This document shows, in pieces, positions 40,706 through 48,824 of a stretch of 64,000 nt of DNA. The DNA comes from Phycisphaerales bacterium (lineage in GTDB: Bacteria > Planctomycetota > Phycisphaerae > Phycisphaerales > UBA1924): positions 1 to 64,000 of the forward strand of contig JADYYE010000168.1 in the NCBI GenBank assembly GCA_020853815.1, in the 5' to 3' direction. A program made the position numbers and the translations under genes. The stretch's first letter is position 1; every line of letters begins with the position of its first letter. The notes below the pieces were generated by a model, which made no database searches, was not told the DNA's origin, and saw nothing but the letters and a program-made list of their open reading frames with translations.

Positions 40706-42082
40706 ATGACTCGCTTCGGCACGCTGGTTTTCGCGGCCCGTCGTCTGACCCTTGCCACCGCGCTCGCCGCCGGAATGGCCTTGGGCCTCGGTCTCGTCGG
40801 TCCTTCGTCCGTCGCCTTTGCCCAGGGTGGCGGCGGTGGGGGCGGAGGAGGTGGTGATCGCGGCGGGGGCGGCGGATTCGGGGGCATGGGCGGCATGTTC
40901 GGCGGCGGCGGGGGCATGAACCTCCAGCCCACCCTTTCTTCGCGCGACCTCGATCGCGCCGTCAAAATGCTCGCGCTCGACAAGGACCAGGAAGACGCCG
41001 TCAAGGCCCTCCTCGAAAGCTACCAGCAGTCCTACCGCGACAAGGCCCAGCCCGTCCGCGACCGCATGGACAAGGCCCGCGAGGAGTTCCGCGAGACCCG
41101 CGACCCCTCCGTGTGGACAGAAGTCCGCACCGAAACCGAGAAGTTCCGCCCCGTGGGCGAGCAGCTCACGCAGACCTTCATGAACGACATGAAGTCCGTG
41201 CTCAACGAGCAGCAGGCCGCCAAGTTCCCGAGCTTCGAGCGCGCCCTCCGCCGCAACCAGACCATGAACCGCGGCCTCATGTCCGGCGAGCGAGTCGACC
41301 TGATCGCGCTCCTCGAAAAGCAGGAAATCCCCGAGCAGACCCGGGCCGAAATCGCCCCGATGCTCGAGTCGTATGAGATCGACCTCGACCGCGAGCTGCA
41401 GGCCCGGACCAAGCTCTGGGAGGAGCTGATGCCCAAGATGGGCGAGCTCATGCCGCAGATGTTCGGCGGCGGCGGGGCCTCCAAGGAACTCCAGGACATC
41501 ATGGACAAGGGTCGCGACGCCGGGATGCGCGTCCGCGACGTGAACCGGCGCTACGCCCGCCAGATCTCAGGCGTGCTCCCCGAGGGCGTCCGGGGCGCGT
41601 TCGACACGGAGTTCGAGAAGCAGAGCTATCCGATGGCGTTCCGCGACACGCGGATCTCGCGCCAGCTCACCGCCGTGCAGGGCTTCGCCGATCTTTCCGG
41701 CGAGCAGAAGGAGTCGATCGCGCAGCTCGGCGAAACCTTCAACAAGGAAAGCGAGTCGCTGACGCGCCAGCTCATCGAGGCGACCGACAAGATGGAGTCG
41801 ACCGTCACCGCCGATCAGCTCATGACCATGTTCCGACCGGGCGGGAACGACGACTCGCCGGTGGGGCAGATCAACCGCAAGCGTCGCGATCTCAATCGGA
41901 CGACGCAGGAAAAACTCGAGGCGATCCTCACCCCCGAGCAGGTGAAACGCCTGCCCCAGGACGAGGGGGGTCGCGGCGGGCGTGACCAGGGCGGCGACAA
42001 CCAGGGCCGCCAGCGCGGACGCCGCGGAAACAACGACGCCGGTGGCGACGCTCCGGCGCCCCCGACTCGCCGCCCGGATTGA
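40706..42082 (+). CDS. Secreted helical protein, paralogue 1 (Gly-rich N-terminus)
   Basis: 458 residues from ATG 40706 (AAAAAGGGG upstream). After a signal peptide ending VAFA comes a run of Gly with a few Met/Phe (about 34-72). A long alpha-helical, charged domain follows with 'LTPEQVKRLP'-type segments reminiscent of LTXXQ/Spy-like periplasmic proteins. The C-terminus is an R/G/D/Q-rich disordered tail. It aligns with the next gene over DLDRAVKMLALDKDQ, PMLESYEIDLDRELQ and VNRRYARQISGVLPEG, so the two arose by tandem duplication. Possible role as a periplasmic sensor or chaperone is speculative. Confidence 0.85.
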   Translation: MTRFGTLVFAARRLTLATALAAGMALGLGLVGPSSVAFAQGGGGGGGGGGDRGGGGGFGGMGGMFGGGGGMNLQPTLSSRDLDRAVKMLALDKDQEDAVKALLESYQQSYRDKAQPVRDRMDKAREEFRETRDPSVWTEVRTETEKFRPVGEQLTQTFMNDMKSVLNEQQAAKFPSFERALRRNQTMNRGLMSGERVDLIALLEKQEIPEQTRAEIAPMLESYEIDLDRELQARTKLWEELMPKMGELMPQMFGGGGASKELQDIMDKGRDAGMRVRDVNRRYARQISGVLPEGVRGAFDTEFEKQSYPMAFRDTRISRQLTAVQGFADLSGEQKESIAQLGETFNKESESLTRQLIEATDKMESTVTADQLMTMFRPGGNDDSPVGQINRKRRDLNRTTQEKLEAILTPEQVKRLPQDEGGRGGRDQGGDNQGRQRGRRGNNDAGGDAPAPPTRRPD

Positions 42083-42357
42083 GCGCAAGCGACGCCGATG
42101 AAACCAGCGACCCACCCCAACCGGCCACCCCGACCGGGGGGGTCGTTGTGTTGCCGGTCGGGGGAGGCCGGCATCGCGAGGTCGGCGTTGGGAAAAACCA
42201 TCCCCAAATTCCACGGATTCGGTGTTCTTCCGACGGATTCGCAACCGGCGTGCATCTGTGCGGGAATCAGGGGCTTCTCCCGTCGCGATGTCGGCGGGCG
42301 TCGTCCGGCCGAACCGCCCGGAACCACGCACGGGAACAGAAAAAGGGAACCAGCGTC

Positions 42358-43839
42358 ATGAACATCCGCCGCCGCTCGCTCGTCGCGTCCATCCTCGCTC
42401 TCGCCGGTTCGGCGGTGGCCACCGCGGGCTTGATCGCGGGCGCGGCTCTTGCGCTCACTCCCATCCAAAGCGCCTCGGCTCAGCTCAGCTTCCGCGGGCC
42501 GGGCTCCGACTCGTGGCAGTCCGAAGCGAGCATCAACAGCCGCTCGCTCGATCGCTACGCGAAGGTGCTGGGTTTCGATGACGACCAGAAGGCCGCGGCC
42601 AAGGCGCTGCTGGAGGGCTTCCAGGAGACCGAGCGCCAGCACAACAACACGATCCGCGAGGCGTTCCAGATCGACCGCGCCGAGGGCGAGGCCGCCGAGA
42701 AGGAGGGTGAGAAGCCCAAGGTCGAGCGGCGCGTGGTGAAGCGCGCCGAGGGCAAGCCCGCCGACGCCGGCGAGGTGCAGTTCAAGGGCCCGGACCCGGA
42801 GGCGATCGCCAAGTTCGAGGCGACCGCCAAGGCGACCGCCGAGAAGAAGGAGCAGTTCTTCGCCGACCTCAAGACGCTGCTCACGCCCGCGCAGGAAGGC
42901 AACTGGATCAGGCTCGAGCGGATGGCCAGGCGTGATTCGGGCCTTCGCTTCGCTTCGGTGTCAGGCGCGGGCGTCGATCTGGTCACGATGGTGGACAAGC
43001 TTGCCCTTCCCAGCGAGGCGGCGGCGGCGGCGCAGCCCCTGCTCGATCAGTACGAGAGCGAGATGGACGTGCTCCTGGTCGAGAAGAACAAGGCTCACGC
43101 CGAGGTCAAGCCCGGCGAAGGCCCGGACATGAACGCCATCAAGGCGATGATGGACAAACAGCACGAATCGGGCCTCAAGATCCGCGACCTCAACCGCGCC
43201 TACGCCAGCAAGATCGCCGGCGTGCTCCCCCCGGAGCACCAGGCCAAGTTCAACGAGACCTTCCGAACCACGAGCTTCAAGAAGGCTTACCGCGAAGGGC
43301 GGACCGACAAGCTCCTGACCAACGCGCAGAAATTGTCCAGCCTTGACGCCAACCAGAAGGACAAGCTGGCTCGGATCCAAGAGCAGTACGCCAAGGAGCG
43401 CCGAGCGGCCAACGACAAATACGCCGAGGCCATGGAAAAGGCCGAGAACGACGGACATCGCTCCGGCGTGATGAGCTTCGGCCCCATGGGCGGCGCGAAC
43501 GAGCCCAAGGAACTCGCCGAGGCCAAGGCGGCCCGCAAAGAGATCGACAACAAGTATCGGGATCAGGTGAACTCGCTGCTCACCGACCAGCAGCGGGCGG
43601 AGATGCCGCCCGAGCAGCAGATGGCCGGCATGGCCAACTTCGTGATCGACGACGGCAATGGCGGCCAGATCGAGCACTCGATCGACATCGATCCCGAAGA
43701 CATGATGCTGGATGTCGAAGAAGGTGGCGCGGTCATGATCATGGAAGCGCACAGCGACGGCGCGGAAACCACCACCACCGTGATCACCGGCGGCGGGCCG
43801 CTCGTGCCCCCGGCTCCCCCCGCCAAGAAGCCCGACTGA
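42358..43839 (+). CDS. Secreted helical protein, paralogue 2
   Basis: 493 residues from ATG 42358 (AAAAAGGGAACC upstream), with a signal peptide ending SASA. Shares with the preceding gene the blocks SLDRYAKVLGFDDDQKA, PLLDQYESEMDVLLVEK and LNRAYASKIAGVLPPEHQA, in the same order and spacing. It lacks the Gly-rich N-terminus and instead has E/K-rich insertions (EGEAAEKEGEKPKVERR). The C-terminus carries an acidic region (DIDPEDMMLDVEEGG) and a P/A-rich end. LTDQQRAEMPPEQQM resembles the LTXXQ motif. 275 bp separate the paralogues. Function unknown. The T2SS operon starts 140 bp downstream. Confidence 0.85.
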   Translation: MNIRRRSLVASILALAGSAVATAGLIAGAALALTPIQSASAQLSFRGPGSDSWQSEASINSRSLDRYAKVLGFDDDQKAAAKALLEGFQETERQHNNTIREAFQIDRAEGEAAEKEGEKPKVERRVVKRAEGKPADAGEVQFKGPDPEAIAKFEATAKATAEKKEQFFADLKTLLTPAQEGNWIRLERMARRDSGLRFASVSGAGVDLVTMVDKLALPSEAAAAAQPLLDQYESEMDVLLVEKNKAHAEVKPGEGPDMNAIKAMMDKQHESGLKIRDLNRAYASKIAGVLPPEHQAKFNETFRTTSFKKAYREGRTDKLLTNAQKLSSLDANQKDKLARIQEQYAKERRAANDKYAEAMEKAENDGHRSGVMSFGPMGGANEPKELAEAKAARKEIDNKYRDQVNSLLTDQQRAEMPPEQQMAGMANFVIDDGNGGQIEHSIDIDPEDMMLDVEEGGAVMIMEAHSDGAETTTTVITGGGPLVPPAPPAKKPD

Positions 43840-43979
43840 AATCCTCAGATTCGGCAATGCACATGGCGTCGTACCGTTGAGCCTGTACGGACGAAACGGC
43901 CCGGGCGCGGTAGGCTCGCGCACAGAGCGCCGAGAATCGAAGCCCCGGGGAACCTCGTCCAAGGAACGGCAAACGCGGC

Positions 43980-45560
43980 ATGGCAAGCGAAGGACTCAAC
44001 GGCACGGCATCGGCCCCGCTCCTGGAGCGGGCGCCGCAGGTGGACCTCGGGGTCGCCTCGGTCATCAGCGCCGAACAGGCGATCCGCCTCCGCGCGGTCC
44101 CGTACACGGTCGAGCACGGGCGCGTGCTGGTCGCGATGATGGACCCCGCGGATTTCGACGCGGCGGACGAGATCGCGGCCCACGCGCGCAAGCCCGTCAC
44201 GCCGATCGGCGCGCGACGCGACGTCTTTGACGAAATGATCCGCACCGCGTACTCCATTACCGCGGCGCAGATGGCGGCCAGGCTGGGCGGGCAGGCCGAC
44301 GCGGACGAGCTCGTCAACAATCTCGAGGCGGTGGAGGCGGCGGACCTGCACCGCATGGCCGAGCAGCCTTCGCTCATCAACCTCGTCAACCTGATCGTGC
44401 TCGAGGGAATCCGGGCCCGCGCGTCGGATATCCACGTCGAGCCCTTCGAGAAGAAGCTGACGGTCAAGTACCGGATCGACGGCGTGCTGGTCGAGCAGCC
44501 GCCCCCGCCCAAGAACCTGCAGCCGGCGATCACCAGCCGCGTGAAGATCATGGCGGGCATGAACATCGCGGAGCGCTACGCGCCCCAGGACGGGCACATC
44601 ACGCTGCGCTACGAGGGACGGAAGATCGACATCCGCGTGTCGACCGTGCCCACGCTGTACGGCGAGTCGGTCGTGCTCCGTATTCTCGACAAGGAGTCGG
44701 TGAGGCTCGACCTCGAGGCGCTCGGCATGCGCAAGGCCGACCGAGACGAGATGGACCGGTTGGTCGCGATCCCGCACGGGATGGTGCTGGTGACGGGCCC
44801 GACGGGCTCGGGCAAGACGACGACGCTCTACGCGGCGCTCACGAAGATCAGCGACCCCACCAAGAAGGTGCTCACGATCGAGGATCCCGTCGAGTACGAG
44901 CTCTCGGGCGTGAACCAGATCCCCGTCAACCCGAAGCGCGGCCTGTCGTTCGCGACCGGGCTCCGCTCGATCCTGCGCCAGGACCCCGACGTGATCATGG
45001 TCGGCGAAATCCGCGACGGCGAGACGGCCGAGATCGCGGTGCGCGCGGCGCTCACGGGCCACCTCATCTTCTCCACGCTCCACACCAACAACGCCGTCAG
45101 CGCGGTGGGACGCCTCATCGACATGAAGGTCGAGCCGTTCCTGCTCGCCAGTGTGCTCGAGGGAATCCTGGGTCAGCGGCTTGGGCGGCGGTTGTGCCAG
45201 TCGTGCAAGACGCCGGTGCCGCTGGCGGAAGAGGTGAGGCACCGACTGCTCCCCAGCGAGCGCGAGCTGTTCCCGGGGCTGATGGCGTACCGGGGCGCGG
45301 GCTGCGACGAGTGCGACGGCTCGGGGTTCAAGCGACGCCTGGGCTTCTATGAGCTGGTGAGCGTGACGCCGCAGATGCGTGCCGCGATCGGCCAGCGGCT
45401 CAGCTCGCAGGACCTGCTGAAGTCCGCGGGCGCTGGGTATCAGTCGATGCGCCGCGACGGGCTGGCCAAGGCCGCGGCGGGATTGACGGGCGTGTCGGAA
45501 GTGCTGCGGGCCACGCAGGACACCGAGAGCGAGATGGCGGCGGCGGAGACGATGCACTGA
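43980..45560 (+). CDS. gspE: Type II secretion ATPase GspE
   Basis: 526 residues. Cytoplasmic hexameric ATPase driving pseudopilus assembly. An N-terminal GspE/MshEN-like domain (ISAEQAIRLRAVPYTVEHGR) is followed by the ATPase with ASDIHVEPFEKKLTVKYRIDG, Walker A GPTGSGKTTTLYAAL near 272, the Asp box TIEDPVEYEL, Walker B DPDVIMVGEIRD and the His box THLIFSTLHTN-like GHLIFSTLHTNNA. The C-module keeps four cysteines (CQSC ... CDEC) for zinc. The TGA overlaps the start of gspF by one base (TGATG). First gene of an operon running to 56807. Confidence 0.97.
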   Translation: MASEGLNGTASAPLLERAPQVDLGVASVISAEQAIRLRAVPYTVEHGRVLVAMMDPADFDAADEIAAHARKPVTPIGARRDVFDEMIRTAYSITAAQMAARLGGQADADELVNNLEAVEAADLHRMAEQPSLINLVNLIVLEGIRARASDIHVEPFEKKLTVKYRIDGVLVEQPPPPKNLQPAITSRVKIMAGMNIAERYAPQDGHITLRYEGRKIDIRVSTVPTLYGESVVLRILDKESVRLDLEALGMRKADRDEMDRLVAIPHGMVLVTGPTGSGKTTTLYAALTKISDPTKKVLTIEDPVEYELSGVNQIPVNPKRGLSFATGLRSILRQDPDVIMVGEIRDGETAEIAVRAALTGHLIFSTLHTNNAVSAVGRLIDMKVEPFLLASVLEGILGQRLGRRLCQSCKTPVPLAEEVRHRLLPSERELFPGLMAYRGAGCDECDGSGFKRRLGFYELVSVTPQMRAAIGQRLSSQDLLKSAGAGYQSMRRDGLAKAAAGLTGVSEVLRATQDTESEMAAAETMH

Positions 45561-46957
45561 TGCCGACGTTCCGCTACCAATCCGCGGGCTCGAGCGCCAG
45601 CGCGACGATCGACGCGCCGGATCGCGCCAGCGCGGTGCGCGAACTGGTGCGCCGCGGCGTGACGCCGACCAAGATCGAGATCGACGCCGGGCACTCTGGG
45701 TTCACGGGGCACTCGGGATTCTCGGGGAATTCGGGATTCTCCGGGAATTCAGGATTCACGGGGTACACGGGGAATCCGGGACGATCCATCGGCTCGCGCC
45801 CCGCGTCGAACGGCAAGGCGCTCCGCACGGCGGGGATGGTCGCGGGCCACGTTGCCGACGAGGTCGTCACCGGCGGCGCGGTTGATATGGGCGTGTCGGC
45901 GGCCGCGCTGGTGGCGCGAGGCACGATGTCGCGCGCGGAGATGGCCGCGTTCATCCGCGAGCTGGCGACCGCGGTGCAGGCGGGCCTGCCCCTGGTGCAG
46001 GCGCTGCGCACGATCGCCAAGCAGGGGCGTTCCGATCGCCAGCGCGTCATGCTCGGGCGCATCATCGAAGAGGTCGAGCACGGTAAGTCGCTGGGCGACG
46101 CGATGGCGGCCCAGGGGCGGAGCTTCAGCGAACTGACGGTGAATCTTGTGCGGGCCGGCGAGGCGTCGGGCAAGCTCGACGAGGTGCTGACCCAGGCCGC
46201 GGACCTGCTGGATCGAGATGTAAAGCTGCGCCGGAGCGTGACGGCGGCGACGCTGTACCCGGCGATCTTGGCGGGGTTGATCGTGGTCGCGGTGATCGTG
46301 GTCGTGACGTTCATCGTTCCCAAGATTCTGAAGTCGATCGCGGGCCAGGTCGTGCAGATGCCCTGGCCCACGCGGGTGGTGCAGGGTGTCGCGGGGTTCT
46401 TTGCCGATTGGTGGTGGCTGATCATCCCGGCGGTGCTGGTGGGGTTCCTCGCGACGGTGCGGACGTTCCGCAAGCCCGGGCCGCGGATGTGGCTGGACAC
46501 GCACCTGCTGGGCGTGCCGATCCTGGGGCGCCTGCTGCGCGACGTGGCGGTGGCGCGGTTCACGCGCACGCTGGGCACGCTGGTGTCGGCGGGGATTCCG
46601 GCGGTGACGGCATTGCGCGTGACCAAAGGCACGCTGGGCAACAAGGCGATGGAGCGGGTGATCGACGACGTGTGCGACCAGGTGTCGGCGGGGCGCACGA
46701 TCGCGGACCCGATGGAGAAGAGCGGCTATTTCCCGCCCATGCTGGTGCAGATCGTGAACATGGGCGAGCGATCGGGGCGGCTGGACAAGCTGCTGAACCA
46801 GGCCGCGGGCGCGTTCGAGGACCGGACCGAGACGAGCGTGAAGTTGTTCACGACGGCGTTGCCGCCCTTGCTGGTGGTGATGCTGGCGTGCGTGGTGGGC
46901 TTCGTGGTGCTTTCGATTCTCCTGCCGCTGCTTGAGCTGCAGGAAGCGGTGAGGTGA
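45560..46957 (+). CDS. gspF: Type II secretion inner-membrane protein GspF with tripeptide-repeat linker
   Basis: 465 residues. The platform protein of the T2SS. Two copies of the T2SSF domain are present: EMAAFIRELATAVQAGLPLVQALRTIA (first) and VARFTRTLGTLVSAGIPAVTALRV (second). Each is followed by membrane helices (AILAGLIVVAVIVVVTFIVP; LPPLLVVMLACVVGFVVLSI). Unusual is the segment at residues 44-74, ten Gly-X-(S/T/P) triplets (GHSGFTGHSGFSGNSGFSG...) encoded by nonamer DNA repeats, between the N-terminal domain and the first T2SSF domain. GspF proteins normally have no such repeat. Confidence 0.95.
   Translation: MPTFRYQSAGSSASATIDAPDRASAVRELVRRGVTPTKIEIDAGHSGFTGHSGFSGNSGFSGNSGFTGYTGNPGRSIGSRPASNGKALRTAGMVAGHVADEVVTGGAVDMGVSAAALVARGTMSRAEMAAFIRELATAVQAGLPLVQALRTIAKQGRSDRQRVMLGRIIEEVEHGKSLGDAMAAQGRSFSELTVNLVRAGEASGKLDEVLTQAADLLDRDVKLRRSVTAATLYPAILAGLIVVAVIVVVTFIVPKILKSIAGQVVQMPWPTRVVQGVAGFFADWWWLIIPAVLVGFLATVRTFRKPGPRMWLDTHLLGVPILGRLLRDVAVARFTRTLGTLVSAGIPAVTALRVTKGTLGNKAMERVIDDVCDQVSAGRTIADPMEKSGYFPPMLVQIVNMGERSGRLDKLLNQAAGAFEDRTETSVKLFTTALPPLLVVMLACVVGFVVLSILLPLLELQEAVR
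45689..45781 (+). repeat. In-frame nonamer repeat within gspF
   Basis: About ten 9-bp units alternate GGATTCTCG-like and GGGAATTCG-like sequences, giving Gly-X-Ser/Thr triplets. The 9-bp period keeps the frame open. Confidence 0.85.
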
Positions 46958-46962
46958 AAAAC

Positions 46963-47412
46963 ATGAACACATCGGCACATTCGCACATGGCACATATCCG
47001 CGCTTCGCGCCGTGGCTTCACGATCATCGAGGTGATCGTGATCGTGGTGATCCTGGGCGTGATCGCGGCGTTGATCGCGCCGCGTCTCTTCTCGCGCGTG
47101 GGTCAGTCCAAGCAGGCGGTGGCGGCGGCGAACGCGGCGTCGCTGGCCAACCAGGTGCGCTTGTTCCTGGCCGACCACGGCAAGCCCGAGGCGGGCGCGT
47201 CGATCTCGATCCTGTGGGAGCGCCCCGCGAACATCGCGGAGGACAAGTGGCAGCCCTACGTCGAGAACGCCGACGCGCTCAAGGACCCCTGGGATCGTCC
47301 GTTCATGCTCGTGATCCCCGGCACCAAGAACGTGGATTTCGACATCGTGAGCTACGGCTCCGACGGGCAGCCCGGCGGCACGGGCGAGGACGCGGACGTG
47401 ATCAAGCCGTAG
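46963..47412 (+). CDS. gspG: Major pseudopilin GspG
   Basis: 149 residues from ATG 46963; GAGGTG (the end of gspF) is a suitable ribosome-binding site, while GTG 46954 would overlap gspF. Prepilin signal ASRRGFTIIEVIVIVVILGVIAALIAP with Glu at +5. The C-terminal region has the GspG signature: DALKDPWDRPF, PGTKNVDFDIVSYGSDGQPGG and TGEDADV, the calcium-binding end of major pseudopilins. The leader (MNTSAHSHMAHIRAS) is long and encoded by imperfect octamer repeats (ATCGGCAC, ATTCGCAC, ATGGCAC). Confidence 0.95.
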   Translation: MNTSAHSHMAHIRASRRGFTIIEVIVIVVILGVIAALIAPRLFSRVGQSKQAVAAANAASLANQVRLFLADHGKPEAGASISILWERPANIAEDKWQPYVENADALKDPWDRPFMLVIPGTKNVDFDIVSYGSDGQPGGTGEDADVIKP

Positions 47413-47487
47413 GAGCCTGTTTCCCCGCGGCGCATCATTTCGCCTCGCCGCTCTTGGATCGTGACCGGTTCCGATTCCTCCGTGTCG

Positions 47488-47516
47488 TGCTCTTCACTTC
47501 GTCTCTTCGTCTCTTC
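47488..47516 (+). repeat. 29-bp dispersed repeat, copy 2
   Basis: TGCTCTTCACTTCGTCTC followed by TTCGTCTCTTC. Nearly identical (one difference) to the reverse complement of 22624-22652. It sits in the 115-bp spacer just before gspH. Confidence 0.7.
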
Positions 47517-47526
47517 TGAATCCGCC

Positions 47527-48105
47527 ATGAACACCCGCCGCATTCAACTTCGCCCCGGCTTCACGATGATCGAGCTGATCGTCGTGGTGGTCATGCTGGG
47601 CGTGCTGGCGGGCGCGGTGATCCCGCGGATGATGCGGCGTTCGGATCGTGAGGCCGAGCAGAACGTCCGCGTGCTGGCGGACCTCTTCTCCACGGCCGCG
47701 GCCCGCTCGGCGATCGCCGGGCAGCACGTCGCGCTCTGGTACGACGCGAGCGGCGACGGCAGGATGTGGATGGAGACGTCGCGGGCGGGGAGCGCGTCGG
47801 ACTTTGAGACCAACCCCGCGTGGGCGCCGGACCCGATCGTGGGCGAGCAAAGGGCCGATCGCGTGACGTTCGTCTCTGGCGCCGTCGACGGGCGGGCGCT
47901 CGACACGCGCAAGTGGACGATCGAGATGATCCCCGGGCAGGAACGCGGCATGGTCGTCGCGTCGTTCCGCGATCGTGAGGGAACGCGCGCGTGGTCGATC
48001 GTGCTTTCGCCCGGCTCGTTGCGGGCGCGGGTGGTTGAGGGCGCGACGCCGCTCGATGAGAGCGTCGACCTCGACGCGACGGGGATGGGGGAGGTGTCGT
48101 GGTGA
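47527..48105 (+). CDS. gspH: Minor pseudopilin GspH
   Basis: 192 residues from ATG 47527. Prepilin signal LRPGFTMIELIVVVVMLGVLAGAVIP with Glu at +5, followed by RRSDREAEQNVRVLADLFSTAAARSAIAGQHVALWYD, the helix-to-strand transition of GspH-like pilins. The rest is beta-rich (WTIEMIPGQERGMVVASF). A minor pilin at the pseudopilus tip. Its TGA (48103-48105) overlaps the GTG start of the next gene. A 29-bp dispersed repeat precedes the start. Confidence 0.88.
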   Translation: MNTRRIQLRPGFTMIELIVVVVMLGVLAGAVIPRMMRRSDREAEQNVRVLADLFSTAAARSAIAGQHVALWYDASGDGRMWMETSRAGSASDFETNPAWAPDPIVGEQRADRVTFVSGAVDGRALDTRKWTIEMIPGQERGMVVASFRDREGTRAWSIVLSPGSLRARVVEGATPLDESVDLDATGMGEVSW

Positions 48106-48641
48106 CGTCACGCTCCAACCTTTCATGCTGTCGACGCGAGGCGGCGACTCCATTGCCGGCGATCGGGGCCCGCGGGGTCGCGTGCTGTGAGGAACCGGCG
48201 GGGACCGCCGGGCCACCCAAGGCACTTCGTCGCGGGAGCATTCTCGTCGACGTGATCGTGGGCTCGGTGATCCTGGGCCTGGCGCTGACGGCGATGATCG
48301 GGCTGGTGGGTCGCGCGATCTCGGAGCAGACCGGCGGAGAGCAGCTTCAGACGGCGGCAATGCTGATCGACGAGCAGCTGGCGCTGGTCTTGGCGCGCGG
48401 CCCGGACAACTACGCCTCGCGCTACGAGATTCAGGGCCCGTGCGACCCGCCGTTCGAGCAGTTTCGATACGAGCTGGACATCCAAGAGCAGGGGGGCGCG
48501 AACCCGTATTTCGTGCGCGCGACGGTCTTCTGGGAGGCGGGGGGAAGGACGCGATCGGCGAGCGTGGAGACGCTGATCGCGCCGCGCCCGGGCGAGGTCG
48601 AGGACCGCACGTTGGACCAGGGCGTGACGCGAACGCCGTAA
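48102..48641 (+). CDS. gspI: Minor pseudopilin GspI-like, long repeat-derived leader, Asp at +5
   Basis: 179 residues from GTG 48102 (GTGA overlap; GGGGGAGGTG upstream); GTG 48099 is possible. The prepilin signal is RRGSILVDVIVGSVILGLALTAMI, so position +5 is Asp instead of the nearly invariant Glu. The leader before the cleavage site is ~45 residues, and part of it (EPAGTAGPPKALRRG) is encoded by a palindromic element (48195-48220). No in-frame start lies after that element. The mature part (AMLIDEQLALVLARG ... YFVRATVFWE) fits the short GspI group. Confidence 0.82.
   Translation: MTSRSNLSCCRREAATPLPAIGARGVACCEEPAGTAGPPKALRRGSILVDVIVGSVILGLALTAMIGLVGRAISEQTGGEQLQTAAMLIDEQLALVLARGPDNYASRYEIQGPCDPPFEQFRYELDIQEQGGANPYFVRATVFWEAGGRTRSASVETLIAPRPGEVEDRTLDQGVTRTP
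48195..48226 (+). repeat. REP-like palindrome inside the gspI leader
   Basis: Stem CCGGCGG (48195-48201), loop GGA, stem CCGCCGG (48205-48211), tail GCCACCCAAGGCAC. The same loop and a near-identical tail (CCACCAA) occur in the elements at 7856, 37626 and 39603, and GGGCCACCGAAGGCAC at 18520-18548. Confidence 0.65.
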
Positions 48642-48656
48642 GGAAATTGAAACACG

Positions 48657-48690
48657 GAGAACACGGGGAAAGCACGGAGAGAATGCTGAA
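48657..48690. repeat. Imperfect tandem CACGGAGAA-type units
   Basis: CACGGAGAA, CACGGGGAAAG and CACGGAGAGAA in the 183-bp spacer between gspI and gspJ. This resembles the nonamer units in gspF. The rest of the spacer shows nothing else. Confidence 0.5.
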
Positions 48691-48824
48691 ACACGAGGGG
48701 ACGAAAGACAGACGAATCCGGGCGCGCGATGGCGGCGAGAGTCGATCACAACGGAGTAACGGTCGGACAGGAACGAGAGCCATCGCGAGTGGGGGCGAGT
48801 GAACACGGATCGCGACAGACCAAG

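Noticed and set aside
45689-45781. Collagen domain in GspF
   Set aside because: The Gly-X-Y periodicity is present, but proline is almost absent and only ten triplets occur. It is better called a tripeptide-repeat linker.
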